A stretch of 64,000 bases of DNA, taken from the NCBI GenBank assembly GCA_000934385.1, contig KN880463.1, positions 97,200-161,199 on the forward strand, read 5' to 3'. The stretch's first letter is position 1. Each line of letters starts with the position of its first letter. Below the pieces are notes generated by a model. The model did not search any database. It was not told where the DNA came from and saw only the letters and a list, made by a program, of their open reading frames with translations. The stretch comes from Cylindrobasidium torrendii FP15055 ss-10 (taxonomy: Eukaryota; Basidiomycota; Agaricomycetes; Agaricales; Physalacriaceae). Position numbers and translations under genes: made by a program. Of the stretch, positions 24,793 to 35,318 are shown in pieces.

Positions 24793-25409
24793 TTATGCGG
24801 CAAAGGGGTCATCGAGCGCCTCGTAGACAGACCCAAATGACCCCATGCCCATCGGGGGCTCCTCGACACTGGGAGTCGGCGATGCAGACCTCGACATCGT
24901 CTTCGAGATCCTTTTGAAGACCGACTTCAACGACCTAGGAAACGATGTCAGCAGGATGGCATGGTGTGAGAGAAAAGTGAGAACGCACCGTTGGCCGTGA
25001 GTCGAACCCAAACCTCGACATCGTCTTCGAGATCCTTTTGAAGACCGACTTGAACGACCTAGGAAACGATGTCAGCAGGATGGCATGGTATGAGAGAAGA
25101 GTCAGAACGCACCGTTGGCCGTGAGTCGAATCTCTCGTCTCGTATCGTCTTCGAGATCCTTTTGAAGACCGACTTGAACGACCTAGGAAACAATGTCAGC
25201 AGGATGACATAGTGTGAGAGAAGAGTGAGAACGTACCGTTGGCCGTGAGTCGAATCTCTCGTCTCGTAGTATTTGATGGCAGCAGCCCGAGCCTGAGCCT
25301 CCCGCAAGTCAATGACCGCGCATGGACGGCAAGTGAGGCAGTTGCAGCGGGGGGCGTGGCTGACAAGGAGGCCCATGGCAACAGGTGCAGCGATAAGAGT
25401 GGCAGACAT
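24793..25409 (-). CDS. Small Cys-motif protein of unknown family, with triplicated exon
   Basis: Exon 1 (25237-25409) gives MSATLIAAPVAMGLLVSH, then a Cys cluster RCNCLTCRPC (C-x-C-x2-C-x2-C), then an Ala-rich helix-like stretch to YYETRDSTHGQ. It ends with 2 nt of a codon before a 54 nt intron (GTACGT...CCTAG). Three related exons follow: 25113-25182, 24989-25058, and the terminal exon from 24934 to the stop at 24793. Joined directly to exon 1, the terminal exon gives RSLKSVFKRISKTMSRSA, then PTPSVEEPPMGMGSFGSVYE and a stop: about 110 residues. The two internal copies are 70 nt, not a multiple of three, so including them changes frame. Function unknown. A TATA-like ATCATATATAGT lies about 80 nt upstream of the ATG. 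A nearly identical gene start lies at 63846. Confidence 0.6.
24935..25236 (-). repeat. Tandem 124-bp exon-plus-intron repeat
   Basis: Two full copies of a 70 nt exon plus 54 nt intron, and a third intron, lie next to the related first part of the terminal exon. The sequence CGACCTAGGA marks each unit at 24931, 25055 and 25179, exactly 124 bp apart. Differences between copies are few, so the duplication is young. Confidence 0.85.
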
Positions 25410-25960
25410 TTTGTTAATCGAGTGCTGTGTGTGTGGTGGTTTAAGCGCAAGATTTACGTGGGGGGTATTCTGCATTCGACCCTACTATATATGATTTTGG
25501 GATATGGAAGGGGCTATTTGGTTCAGATTGGCGCTTTGATCGGCTAGGGGCGAGACGTGACCGTGATATCTCTATAGGGAGCAAAGTTGATAACCTCGAG
25601 GTAAGGCTCCAACCCTTTCCCTTTTAAAGGGTTTATACCCTTTAGGGTAGGTCACGTTTCCCGTTTACCTTTACTTCTGTTGGTAAAGGTAAACGGTAAA
25701 CGGTAAACTGTTTATAAAGGATATGCCGCAATTGTTACTAGTAGGGGGCGTCTCTCTGATGCAGTCACATGACCGTGTGCAGAGTGAAGGGCCGGGCGAT
25801 CATCCAATCTTCTGATTCTCTGCGTTCGTGTCCTCGATGCATTTTCAAGCAAAACAGTCACTTAGACGGGGTTCCCAGATTATGGTTTCTGAGGTACTGA
25901 CTGTTTTACGTCGGACCATCTGGATATTCAATGAACGCAGAGCACTGCGTGCGCTGCTGT
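25255..25960 (+). repeat. Inverted duplication, left arm
   Basis: The reverse complement of this segment recurs at about 63440-64000. The inner part, 25255-25600, matches 63655-64000 with about six visible differences and no indel. Beyond 25760 the match continues but is clearly weaker (shared GCAGTCACATGACCGTGTGC, CTCTGCGTTCGTGTCCTCGA, TCTGGATATTC), and the left arm carries an extra segment of about 145 bp. Confidence 0.9.
25601..25744. mobile_element. About 145-bp insertion with internal palindromes (MITE-like, unproven)
   Basis: Present in the left arm and absent from the right arm of the inverted duplication. It contains perfect 14-bp inverted repeats, CCGTTTACCTTTAC at 25661-25674 and its complement at 25683-25696 (8-nt loop), continuing into GGTAAACGGTAAAC. 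A second palindrome AACCCTTT...AAAGGGTT lies at 25611-25633. I see no coding capacity and no clear target-site duplication. Confidence 0.4.
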
Positions 25961-26640
25961 TCGTAGTACCCGTCGTGTTCATCCTCTCTGTACTTGGATT
26001 ATCGCCTATCTTCTTGTTTTAAACCCGGTTGTGGAATTGTGGCTCGAGCTGCCTGTCGAAGTGGACTACTACTACAACAGCAGTGCAGATGCCCAGAGCG
26101 TACGTCTTGGATTCCGGTGTATTCACGTTTTCTCACAAGAAGCTCGTCCAGGAGGTTTATTTCTGGAGGCAGATCTTTCTTCACCCCGTCCCTGGCGCAT
26201 ACACCAAAAGAACCTGTTCGACGTTGCCGTATCTGGCGCCATTGATTCTAGCAAGGGTTCCTTCTGCCACTTCTCCAAGCCTGAACCCGGCCTAAACTCT
26301 GAGCGCATAGCTTGTTTCAATGAGAACTTCGATCCGTCGCGTCCTTCATCGAATCCAAGTCACCTGCGAGGCCCTTTGCGCTCTTCATTAATGAAATCGT
26401 CCTGGCAATCATTGGGCAAATACATCTGCGTATGTTCATGCACATTCACTGTCAAATGAGAGGTGAGAGATGAGACTGACATTGAATCAAAACGTTCGTC
26501 GACAGCGCCGGGTACTGGCATGGTCGTCAATAAGTAAGCACTATCCAGCTGTTGGTTGATGATGGGGAATCCTCTCCGCACGGTATTGCCAACGAACAAC
26601 TTCAAGTTTAACTGGGTTTTAGATGCTTCATAGCGGCACC
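25828..26640. other. Possible gene fragment with a membrane segment
   Basis: A plus-strand frame to 26022 ends with a basic-then-hydrophobic stretch (RRTIWIFNERRALRALLF, VVPVVFILSVLGLSPIFLF) resembling one helix of basidiomycete multi-pass membrane proteins such as the DUF6533 family. A further open frame (26031-26459) is unrecognised. The left part is shared in diverged form with the inverted copy near 63450, where the frame is broken. Probably a relic; low certainty. Confidence 0.25.
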
Positions 26641-27274
26641 ATCAGATTATTCGAATACGCAGGCAGGCGCAACGGATTTCTGGGAAGCGGACTAACGGAG
26701 GAAGTTGCAGACCGTAGGAAGATGTAAACGAGATGTAAGTAGTATGTAGCTTTCAATGCGGCGGCGCCAGGATCGCTTGCCGCCTTTCGTATACGCTATG
26801 CAGTACGTACTAATATAGCGTGTGCGTCTGCGGTCCCTGGAGTGCTACATAGTAAGTATTGCGAGGCGCAGGGATATTTGAGAGCGAGACGATGCGGCCG
26901 CGTTGGTGCCATTCGTGGTCGTGGGTTCACGTTCACAGTGGTCGGAGTCCCCACCAGCGAGTTAACGGCCCCAAGATCGTTCGAGGTTCATTTCCCTTGC
27001 CCTGGCTCGATAGGCCTGCAGTTGCTAGCTATTATTCGATTCGCCTCGGCCGTCTATGTTGGTGGCTGGGGCTAACCATGAACAAGACTGAAGTTCTCTG
27101 GTTGCAAACCGCTGCGATAGGTAAGTCCGCTGCATTTGGGAAGCGTCAGTTGACGTAGAATTGGCCGGAATGTGGCCGGAAGCATGAGGGGGAGGCAGAG
27201 AGCCATGAGTCATCTAGTTTATGAATGAGGTAAATCGAGCTTTGATATGAAATTGGAAGTTTCGATGGGTCCGC
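26641..27274. other. Intergenic, no supported gene
   Basis: Open frames are short and lack splice or family support. The right end is the promoter of the MFS gene. Confidence 0.35.
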
Positions 27275-27285
27275 AATATATATAG
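27275..27285 (+). promoter_or_regulatory. TATA box of the MFS transporter
   Basis: ATATATATAGG about 70-80 bp before the ATG at 27355, followed by a CT-rich leader. Confidence 0.5.
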
Positions 27286-27354
27286 GGCGGACGCTGGCTT
27301 TTATAAATCGTCGCTCTTCTCTTTTTCACCACCATCATCCCGCGCACGGTCAAG

Positions 27355-29054
27355 ATGACGGCCACCCAAGTCGACGAGGAGACTCCTCTGCTCCGTCAGG
27401 AACAGACGAAGCCCAAGCGGACGCCTCTTCCTTGGTTCCAACTGTTCATCGTGCTTGTCCTCCAACTGGCCGAGCCGTTGACCTCGCAGGTTATCTATCC
27501 GTTTGCCCCACAGGTGCGCCGCCTTTTCCTCTCTCGTCGCATCACTCACACAGCGCAGCTCATGCGGGATATTGGCGTTACACACGGAGATGAGACAAAG
27601 GTTGCCCACTATGTTGGACTCATGGTGCGTTCTTGATCTCGCCTTTGGATGTAACTTACGCGACTTTCAGCAATCCCTCTTCTTCTTCACACAAGCCTTC
27701 ACTGTCCTTCACTGGTCACGGCTTTCGGATCGCATTGGTCGCAAGCCCGTTATTCTTACAGGCCTCGCCGGCCTCGCAATTTCGATGTACTGTTTCGGCC
27801 TCTCCAAGACGTTCCCCGGCCTTGTCACGAGCAGAGCTCTGAACGGCGCCTTGAGTGGGTCCCACGAGCTTGCACAGTCTCCCAAGCTGATCTCTGCGCA
27901 GATGGAAATATTGGTGTGATCAAGAGGTGGATTCCGTCGACATCTTCTCGCTACTCAACTGACAGTTTACAGTATGATGGCGGAAATGACAGACTCGACA
28001 AACATCGCTCAGGTGTGTTCGTATTACGTTTGAATCACCCTTGTAGTAATAAGTTCCAGGCATATGCATACATGCCCATCTCATGGTCGACTGGAGCTGT
28101 CCTCGGCCCAATCATTGGAGGAGCTCTCGCACGACCTGCCGACCTTTATCCTGACCTGTTCGGCGACTCCCAGTTCCTCAAGGACTATCCGTATTTTCTG
28201 CCTTGCGCCATTCCTGCCACTTTTACCGTCATCGCGTGGTTTGTTACGCTTTTCTACCTTCAGGAAACTGCCCACGGAACGACAAGCTGGCGGGAACTGT
28301 TTCGTGGTGAATCCTCCAAAGCAACAAAACCGACAAGTCCAGTAGTTGAGGACCCCGAAGAGCGTGCGGTTCCCATCTCGAAGCTGTTCATTCGCAAAGT
28401 CGTCGTTGCAGGTGCAAACTACGCTATGCTTTCTCTCTGCGAGATTACGTTCCGTGCTATTCAACCTGTCTTCATGTCAACTCCACACGAGCTTGGGGGA
28501 CTTGGACTGACGCCGTCTACTATTGGAAAAATCCTCTCTGGCTATGGCATAGTCAACGGTTTGTTCCAGGTCTTCGCATTCGCTAGGCTCAACAACGCCA
28601 TCGGGTCCAAAGCGACTTTCTTAATCGGCATCGCGTCATGCATACCTTCATTTGCGTGCTATCCCATCATGAGCCATCTCATTAAAAGTCAGGGCATGTC
28701 TAGTCGCGTCTGGATAGTCCTCGCAATCCAAATCATGCTCTCCGTTCTCACGAGCATGTCGTATGGTTCGTCTTATGTCCACACTTCGATTGCACTTGCG
28801 CTGACGTTCCTCTAGGCGCCGTTTTCATCTACATCGCTGCCGCTTCTCCTAACCGGGCGTCTCTTGGCGCAACGAATGGGTTGTGCCAAATGTTGGTCAG
28901 TGTCTTCCGCGCAGTTGGCCCGGCCGCAGCCAACTCGTTGTACTCGATCTCATTGAAAAAGAATTTGCTGGATGGATATCTTGTATACTATGTATTGCTT
29001 GTTATTGTGGTCTTGTCGCTGTTTGTGGCATCGCTTCTCCCCCGTAGACTGTAG
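27355..29054 (+). CDS. MFS transporter, DHA1-like (drug/proton antiporter type)
   Basis: The ATG at 27355 gives MTATQVDEETPLLRQEQTKP, a cytosolic tail with a dileucine-like ETPLL motif. TM1 contains LVLQLAEPLTSQVIYPFAPQ. The MFS signature between TM2 and TM3 is intact: WSRLSDRIGRKPVILTGLAG (about 27720). Small exons then give ALNGALSDGNIGVIKSMMAE and TNIAQAYAYMPISWS, followed by AVLGPIIGGALARP, the antiporter motif C region. The second half has six more hydrophobic segments, and the protein ends SLLPRRL. The start of the two halves and the loop RPADLYPDLFG match the fungal Zrt/tetracycline-resistance-like group. Substrate unknown. Confidence 0.88.
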
Positions 29055-29621
29055 CTTCTCTGTCAGATTTACTGATTAGTTAGTTGCACTTTAGAAAAAG
29101 ACTCGATAGTATCGAGTCTACCTTACGATGATGATGATCACCTTGACGCACCAGAGGAAGCGTATTTCTCTGATTTGTTGCTTGACTGCACGACGCGAAC
29201 AGCAGTGCACGGACAAGTGCAAAATTGAAGCCGTCTTGGAAGTGTCAGATCAAGGCGTCAAGGAAAGCTATGGGATAGGACTCTTGAAGCGCTTTACGCT
29301 GCAGTTGGGAATACATGACCCCAAAGGTTTACGTCCATATTGGTCATAACGAGCTCAATATGTGGTCTGTCTTTTGTCTAGTGGCCTTTGACCGTCAACT
29401 GTGCCCATGATCAACGGGCACAGGGCCACACGATGAGGCATAACCCGGCAGCAACTCGGTACGTGTTGACGCGTGCATATACATGTAAAGCCTGTAATTT
29501 TGTGTACAAAACCAGTGTTCTCATCGGGTCAGCAGTCATGCTCGCCGCACGGCAAGTCCTCGCGCCGAGACATAAACAAGAATCTTATCTGTCAATGTGC
29601 TCTATCGTCTTTCCCACTACG
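29055..29621. other. Intergenic, 0.57 kb
   Basis: MFS 3' end and promoter of the next gene. No gene is supported. Confidence 0.35.
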
Positions 29622-30342
29622 ATGATACGTCCTTTGCTCGCCCTCGCGCATTTGTGCTCTGTGTATGACAGTATCATACCTTCTCAAGGCGCCGCGGCTG
29701 CCAAGCGCGAGATTTCTAAAAGAGAGGATTGGCTCGAGAACCTCATCCCCTTCTTCTGGAGGACCGCAAGCGTATGTGCCACTATATTATCAGGGAGAAG
29801 CACTCACCAAAGCACAGGCATCTTTACTCCTCGTCAATACACTGAATTTGCTATCTTCTCTTCGCCTTGGCCTGCCATTTTCTTGCGCCTCCTCATCGCG
29901 TTCTTCTGCCAGCTATCCGATTTTTGCATGCATCGTTACCTTCGTTGCGCTGTCCGGAGGACTCCTTCGACGATGGTGTTTCCAAATTCTTTCACATTAC
30001 TTCACTCTCAAGCTCGCTATCCACAAAGACCACAAGTTAATCACCAGCGGACCATACAGTGTTGTCCGTCACCCCAGCTACATTGGAGCGACATTGGGAT
30101 TGTTAGGTCACATGGCCTACTTATTGGACGACGAATCGTGGCCTACATGTCATGTTAGCGACGGGAAGACAGAGTGGGTTTTCAGGGAGGTTGCTGGGCT
30201 TTTGGCAATGGGTTCTGTGCTGTGGGCAACATTCATTCCGAGAATTCCGAAAGAAGATGCGATGCTGAAGAGAGAATTTGGTACTCAGTGGGTGCTGTGG
30301 GCTAAACAGGTTCCCTATAGGCTGATTCCCGGTGTGTATTAA
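29622..30342 (+). CDS. Isoprenylcysteine carboxyl methyltransferase-like membrane protein
   Basis: The ATG at 29622 gives MIRPLLALAHLCSVYDSIIP. Exon 1 ends ...FFWRTAS before GTATGT (29773), and exon 2 continues ASLLLVNTLNLLSSL. The C-terminal half has the ICMT catalytic pattern: HKDHKLITSGPYSVVRHPSY (about 30040), then GLLGHMAYLL and later MLKREFGTQWVLWAKQVPYR, with the conserved E-F...W. It is about 225 residues, with four or five membrane segments. True Ste14 methylates prenylated pheromone and Ras-type proteins in the ER; many fungal paralogues are uncharacterised, so the substrate is not assigned. Confidence 0.8.
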
Positions 30343-31164
30343 ATATTTTCTACGTTTGAAATCCGGCCAAGGCACTTGTATTCTGACCTTCATTGCTGTT
30401 GTGAATGTAAAGACCAAATCGATATAAGTCCAAATTTCACCAGCATGTCACAGAAGGTGAGCTGCAGGAGACGTTGCAACAGGCCACCGTAAAAGCTCGA
30501 GCTTTGCGAATACACTTGAATTATTCCAGAATCGAACTCGTGCCCTGTCAACCGCCGGTTCGCTGTAGAACATTGCGGATAAACTCTCGAAGTCTCCATC
30601 ACCATGCATCGTACTTAAACAAGCCCGAGAGCGCGACAATCCCATCCATACTACACAGAACGAGGAGGTCGTGAGTAGATTGTACCGGTTTACCATGCAT
30701 CTGAATGATTCCTTTGTGCATGTAAGTTTCATGGCTCATCGCCGCACCGACACATAGTCACAGCGCACCGTACTCCGCTGCCGTTCTCAAAACGAGTACA
30801 CGCCGGGTACTGGTCAACACCATATACACAATCCAGTCCTCATACAGAAGCGGAGCAACATCTGCGTGATCAGTCATGCGAAGACTACGAATACTCTACG
30901 AATCTCCCATTCGCCATACTATGGTGCATGCAGCTCACGTTATCTGATAACCCTTCGACTATCATGCAAATGGCGGCTACGAATGCCCTTTCTCTGCGGT
31001 ATCCGCGGTACCCAGCGAGACTAGTATGTTCTCGAACCATAGGAATCACCTTCAGAAGTCTAGTGTACGAAGTGTGGGTAATCCACAGTCCACCTGGTCA
31101 CAACGGCCAAACTGGCCGCATACAGATGACCGCAAGATTTCCTGGTGCCCCGACTCTTGGCCAT
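30343..31164. other. Intergenic, 0.8 kb without a supported gene
   Basis: Only short unrelated frames. Its right end is promoter. Confidence 0.4.
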
Positions 31165-31174
31165 GATATATAAG
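31165..31174 (+). promoter_or_regulatory. TATA box of the Kre9-like gene
   Basis: GATATATAAG about 90 bp before the ATG at 31260. Confidence 0.55.
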
Positions 31175-31259
31175 ACCCAAAGGACACGACAAACATCATC
31201 ATTCAGCACCGTGCTGCTTGACTGTCAATCGCCTCCGCACTTCAACCTTTCTCCCAAAC

Positions 31260-31810
31260 ATGATGATGATGAACTCGCTCTTCACGACCTTTATGCTTAT
31301 GCTCTTTTCCTTTGTCTCCGCTGTGCCGCTCAACACTCTCCGCGATGTATGGGTGCCAAAAATCACCAGCCCGGTTTCCGGGACCGTATGGACTGTCGGT
31401 GAGACCGTGGAGGTCACTTGGTACGATGTTGTCCTGTCCGAGCTTCTGCTGTCTAACGACTTCAGGTCTACTGCCGACACCCCCGTCTACATCTCTAACG
31501 GGGGACGTATTGGCTTGGGCAGGGACGACAGGATCATCGCCGATGGTACGCATTATGCGCAAGCTTCACGAGATGTGACCTGGGCTGAAGCTTGCTGATG
31601 ACTGTGTAGATGCCTTGATCAGAACCTTCGACTTGAGAGAGGCCAATGGCGCCATCAATGTCACCGTGCCGGAGGTCGAAGCAGGCGACGACTACTTCAT
31701 TGTTCGTGAGTGACAGATCTCATTGGCTTCATGGTGGTCGAGTTACATGTGCATTTCCAGTTTTTGGTGACTCGGGCAACTGGAGTGATAAATTCACCAT
31801 TCAGGCGTGA
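31260..31810 (+). CDS. Small secreted Kre9/Knh1-like N-terminal domain protein
   Basis: Four Met codons open the protein, then a signal peptide (NSLFTTFMLMLFSFVSAVP). The mature start ITSPVSGTVWTVGETVEVTW is the hallmark of the Kre9/Knh1 N-terminal, Ser/Thr-rich GPI-protein-associated domain. Introns at 31420-31465, about 31544-31608 and 31705-31760 were inferred from frame. Further exons give STADTPVYISNGGRIGLG, IRTFDLREANGAINVTVPEV, EAGDDYFIVLFGDSGNWSDK, ending FTIQA. About 125 residues, with no obvious GPI signal. Likely a wall-associated or secreted protein; its role is unknown. Confidence 0.8.
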
Positions 31811-32213
31811 ACGCGTGAACCAGCGCGCGCATGTTAACTCTAGTTCATTATGTTTGGCACATCAGCCACAGACTCTTCGCATAAATGTCCAATTTTCTAT
31901 GTACAGACTACACGAACTTTTTAACCAAATGTATAACGTTCAAACACTGCATCAGCACTGCATGATACTCACACAATGAGTTGTTTTTTATTCCGACCTT
32001 CTTGACATGCAAGGAGAGCTACGCGTCGTCTTCACAATGGATGCCTTGCAAGTAGTACAATCCTCGTTGGCGTCAATTGGATTTCATAAGAGTCATCGTG
32101 GCCGGCGTGTGCTCCAATACTCGCAGTATACGACATATGCTATATCCAGAGGTCAAGGGCGAAGATACAGGCTGGTCGTCCGAAACAAAACAATTCATAT
32201 ATGACACTGAGGC
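31811..32213. other. Intergenic, convergent 3' ends
   Basis: 400 bp between the 3' ends of the Kre9-like and DUF1295 genes. No gene is seen. Confidence 0.4.
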
Positions 32214-33714
32214 TCAAACCCCTCCTTGCTCCCTCTCCAGCGCCTTCCTTCCATCTGTATCTTCGTTGAAGCGATAGAAAGCAAAGTCCATTAACAGAGT
32301 TTGCTTCAGTACGCGCGGTAGTGGCCTGTACAGCATGGCGGGTAGCGGAAAGAGAATGGACGTTTGCTCCGTGTAGTCTTGGTGGTTCTTCCATGCGTGT
32401 GGGTAGTCCCCATTGGCCCCATATGTCTTGAGGAAGTACCGTTCTGCTTGAGGTTTCTCGGCCGTGGGAATCCCCGAGCCGAACATCAACAACCTGAAAG
32501 GTTGCTTAAGCTTTGGTCCGTTGTGAAATGTGCAGTGAGCCTACACAAAGGTAAAGAGCGGCGAGACAACGCTACCATAGAGCGCTGCACGGGACACGCT
32601 CGGGATGCTTGCATTCGTTGCCGGTGATATCGCGATAGTCCATATTCCCCACCAGCAAAGCATTCTGCTCATTAAAATCAGCGAAGCTGAGCGCACAGGA
32701 CGCGAGGCACTCTACGCACTCTCCAAAGTAGGAGGGGTGGCGAGACCAAGCCCATAGTCCAGTCTGACAATCGTAAAACACAATTTTAACAAAAAGCAGG
32801 CAGTCCTTACATTCATGGGCATGTCTTTGGGCGCCTTCTTGTTCTGTTTGAAGCGGAACTAAAGGCCAGTTTAGCGCAGGATATATCTCAGAGATGTCGT
32901 GGGCAACCTTCTGTATATCAGCAATGGATTCGATGAGGAATCCGATTCCCCATATGATGACACCAGCGATATCGCGTCCTGTGCCAAATTCTGGGTTTGC
33001 GCCTCCAATAGCAAGGTCAGAAACGCTGGGCGAGTTGAGGATCGTGATGGGCAGGGAAACCGTCCATATCTACAGCTCAGTTAAGAGGCAGTTTGTAGAG
33101 CTGATATCAAAGCCAACCCATAGAATTTGACCTGTAACCGCCGCGTTGGTAAGTGTATCACTGTGAGGGGGAAGAATGCGCACCAATCCAGAATCCTAAC
33201 ACCGTCGTCAGTCAGCGTATCAGTCATTTTCGTCGAGAGAAACGTACCAAGGAATTTGAAGAAATGCGACCGGATATCGTCAAAACGCGAATCGCTTCCC
33301 GTCTTCAATACACGGTACAGGAGGAAACCTATGTTCAGGATGTTAACGTTGGCACAACCAAGGGGTTCTGAACGTGCGTACCAGCAATGCGAGAAGCCCA
33401 TATCATCACTAGAATTGATACTACGATGTTGCGAGCAAAGTAAGTGTTACCCATCAGCAGCGTGAGCAAGGCTAGCAGCGTGAGCCTTTGAAGCTCTGTT
33501 GAAAAGCCCGCCTACCGAGAATGAAGAAATTGGATCCTTTATAAGCATCAGTTTTGATTTGAATTATGAACTTATTATGCTCACCCCCAGTAAAGTCGGT
33601 TATCTTGTCAAACTGGAGTGTCCAAGCAATGAAGAAGCCAGTGAATTGATAACCGCATGTTACGAGGAGTGTGATGGCGAGGTAGTATTTGTCGAGGACG
33701 TGTGCAGGGGACAT
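32214..33714 (-). CDS. DUF1295 / steroid 5-alpha-reductase C-terminal-like membrane protein
   Basis: The ATG at 33714 gives MSPAHVLDKYYLAITLL and the first membrane helix. Family features follow: DKITDFTGG (about 33590), a membrane helix, then ASRIAGFLLYRVLKTGSDSR (about 33330), RFDDIRSHFFKFLGFW, and the signature GLWAWSRHPSYFGE (about 32740). RHPSYFGE is the NADPH/substrate-binding motif shared with ICMT and sterol reductases. The C-terminus has GIPTAEKPQAERY and ends KALEREQGGV. Eight or more short introns. The usual substrate is unknown; a fatty-acid or sterol double bond is plausible for the fold but not shown here. Confidence 0.85.
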
Positions 33715-33918
33715 AATGGGTGGAAAGGGAGAAAGTCAAACCTGCCACCGACGCTCTTTATACTCGTAGAGTTTGGTCGATTCAGGCGCAACATCGTCGA
33801 TGAGAGGTCTCGGCAGCAGTGCTAGTAGACGTCATGAAAATCGGAATTACGGTCCGTTCTTCCTGATGGCCGGTTCCAAATTTGACGCGTTTGCCCGCCT
33901 TCTCTAATTTTCGCCACC
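33715..33918. promoter_or_regulatory. Divergent promoter, DUF1295 gene / TIM44
   Basis: 204 bp separate the two start codons. No clear TATA box. Confidence 0.45.
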
Positions 33919-35318
33919 ATGATTCCGCGTACCGTTGCCCGTCGTCGCACTGTGCCAGCAACCCTCGCGAAGCAGTTCCACGCTTCCGCGCGCCGGGGGG
34001 ACGGCCCGGGAAAATCCGCCTTCCAGACATTCGTTGACGTTCTCAAGGACGAAATCAGGAAAAACCGGGAGCTGCAGGACAATGTAAAGCAGCTCCAGGG
34101 TGACGTGGACAAGTTGCAGGACTCGGAGGCCATGAAGAAGGCGCGGGCAGCCTATGAGCGGGCTAGGGTGCGTCTTCGAAGTGATACGTGGACGCAATAA
34201 CTAATGCAGCCTGCACCAGTTAACATCCAGTTTAAAAGAGAATCCTCGGTTGAAGGCTGCCGCTGATGAGCTTCGGAAGCGTGGTGTAAAGGTTGGAGAC
34301 GCTGTCGGTGAGGCACTCAAGGGCATGGAGGAGAGTGAGATTATGCGTGCCATCTCGAAGGCGACTTCAGCTGTTTCGACGACCATTGACAAAACGACGG
34401 AGCCCATACGCAAGACCGCTGCATACAAGTCGCTCAGCGAGACCATTATCGACGCATTGGATGACAGCGGGAGTGCGAAGCATGCCGGATTCGAGGCAAA
34501 AGATGCGCGTCGACTCCGGAGACAACAACGACTGCTCAAAGCAGGCAAAATCGGTCGGGCGGTTACCAGGAAGACTGAGGAGAACACCGAGTACGTGGAA
34601 ATGTTCCCCAGACAGCCATATGGTCTTACCGTTCGTCTCTAGGGCTGGGTCATCCGTTGTACTACACAAAGACGCCGCGAAGGATGACAAATGGGAAAAG
34701 CTCAAGGAATCAACCCCGCTCTTGCGGCAATTCGCAGCACTAAAACAGACATGGGACGAGTCTGAAAACCCATTGGTCTCCTCGGTCCGCTCGTTCACCC
34801 ATTCCATCACTTCCTTTTTCGACGAAAACGAGACTGCTCGAGTAATCCGCAAATTCCAGGAGATAGACCCCGACTTCGACATGGGCTCATTCGAACGCGA
34901 GCTACGCGAGTACATTGTCCCTGAAGTCGTCGACGCGTTCCTCAGTGCCGACCGGGAAGCTCTGCTTGCCTGGTGCAGCGAGGCAACATACAACCTTCTC
35001 TGGGCGACAATGGAGCAATACCTCAAGCAAGGTCTCATCAGCGACAGCAAAGTGCTCGATATCCGCCAGGTGGATGTTATTCAAGGCACCTTGACTGAGG
35101 ACGACATCCCCACATTCCTCATCCAGTTCAGCAGCCAAGAAGTGCTTCTGTTCAAGAACGCGAAGACACAGGAGATTGTCGTCGGTGCGGAGAACAAGGT
35201 GGAGCAGTCGATGTACGTCGCGGCGTTGACACGGATACCTGAGGAGCTCGACAATGAGATTACTGGTGGATGGAAAATTGTGAGCATGATGCGGAGGAGC
35301 TCGCGCGCATATCTATAG
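33919..35318 (+). CDS. TIM44: Mitochondrial import motor anchor TIM44
   Basis: Peripheral inner-membrane protein that tethers mtHsp70 to the TIM23 channel. The ATG at 33919 opens a basic presequence (MIPRTVARRRTVPATLAKQ, then FHASARRGDG). Exon 1 has the coiled-coil/Hsp70-binding start (FQTFVDVLKDEIRKNRELQD, AMKKARAAYERAR) and joins to ENPRLKAAADELRKRGVKVG. Exon 3 starts at about 34643 and carries the conserved Tim44/TimA lipid-binding domain: KWEKLKESTPLLRQFAALKQ, ETARVIRKFQEIDPDFDMGS, WCSEATYNLLWATMEQYLKQ, DIRQVDVIQGTLTEDDIPTF, GGWKIVSMMRRSSRAYL. About 430 residues, full length. Confidence 0.95.

Noticed and set aside
24900..25270. CRISPR-like array from the regular 124-bp repeats
   Set aside because: Eukaryotic genome; the repeats are exon-intron units of nearly identical sequence without variable spacers.
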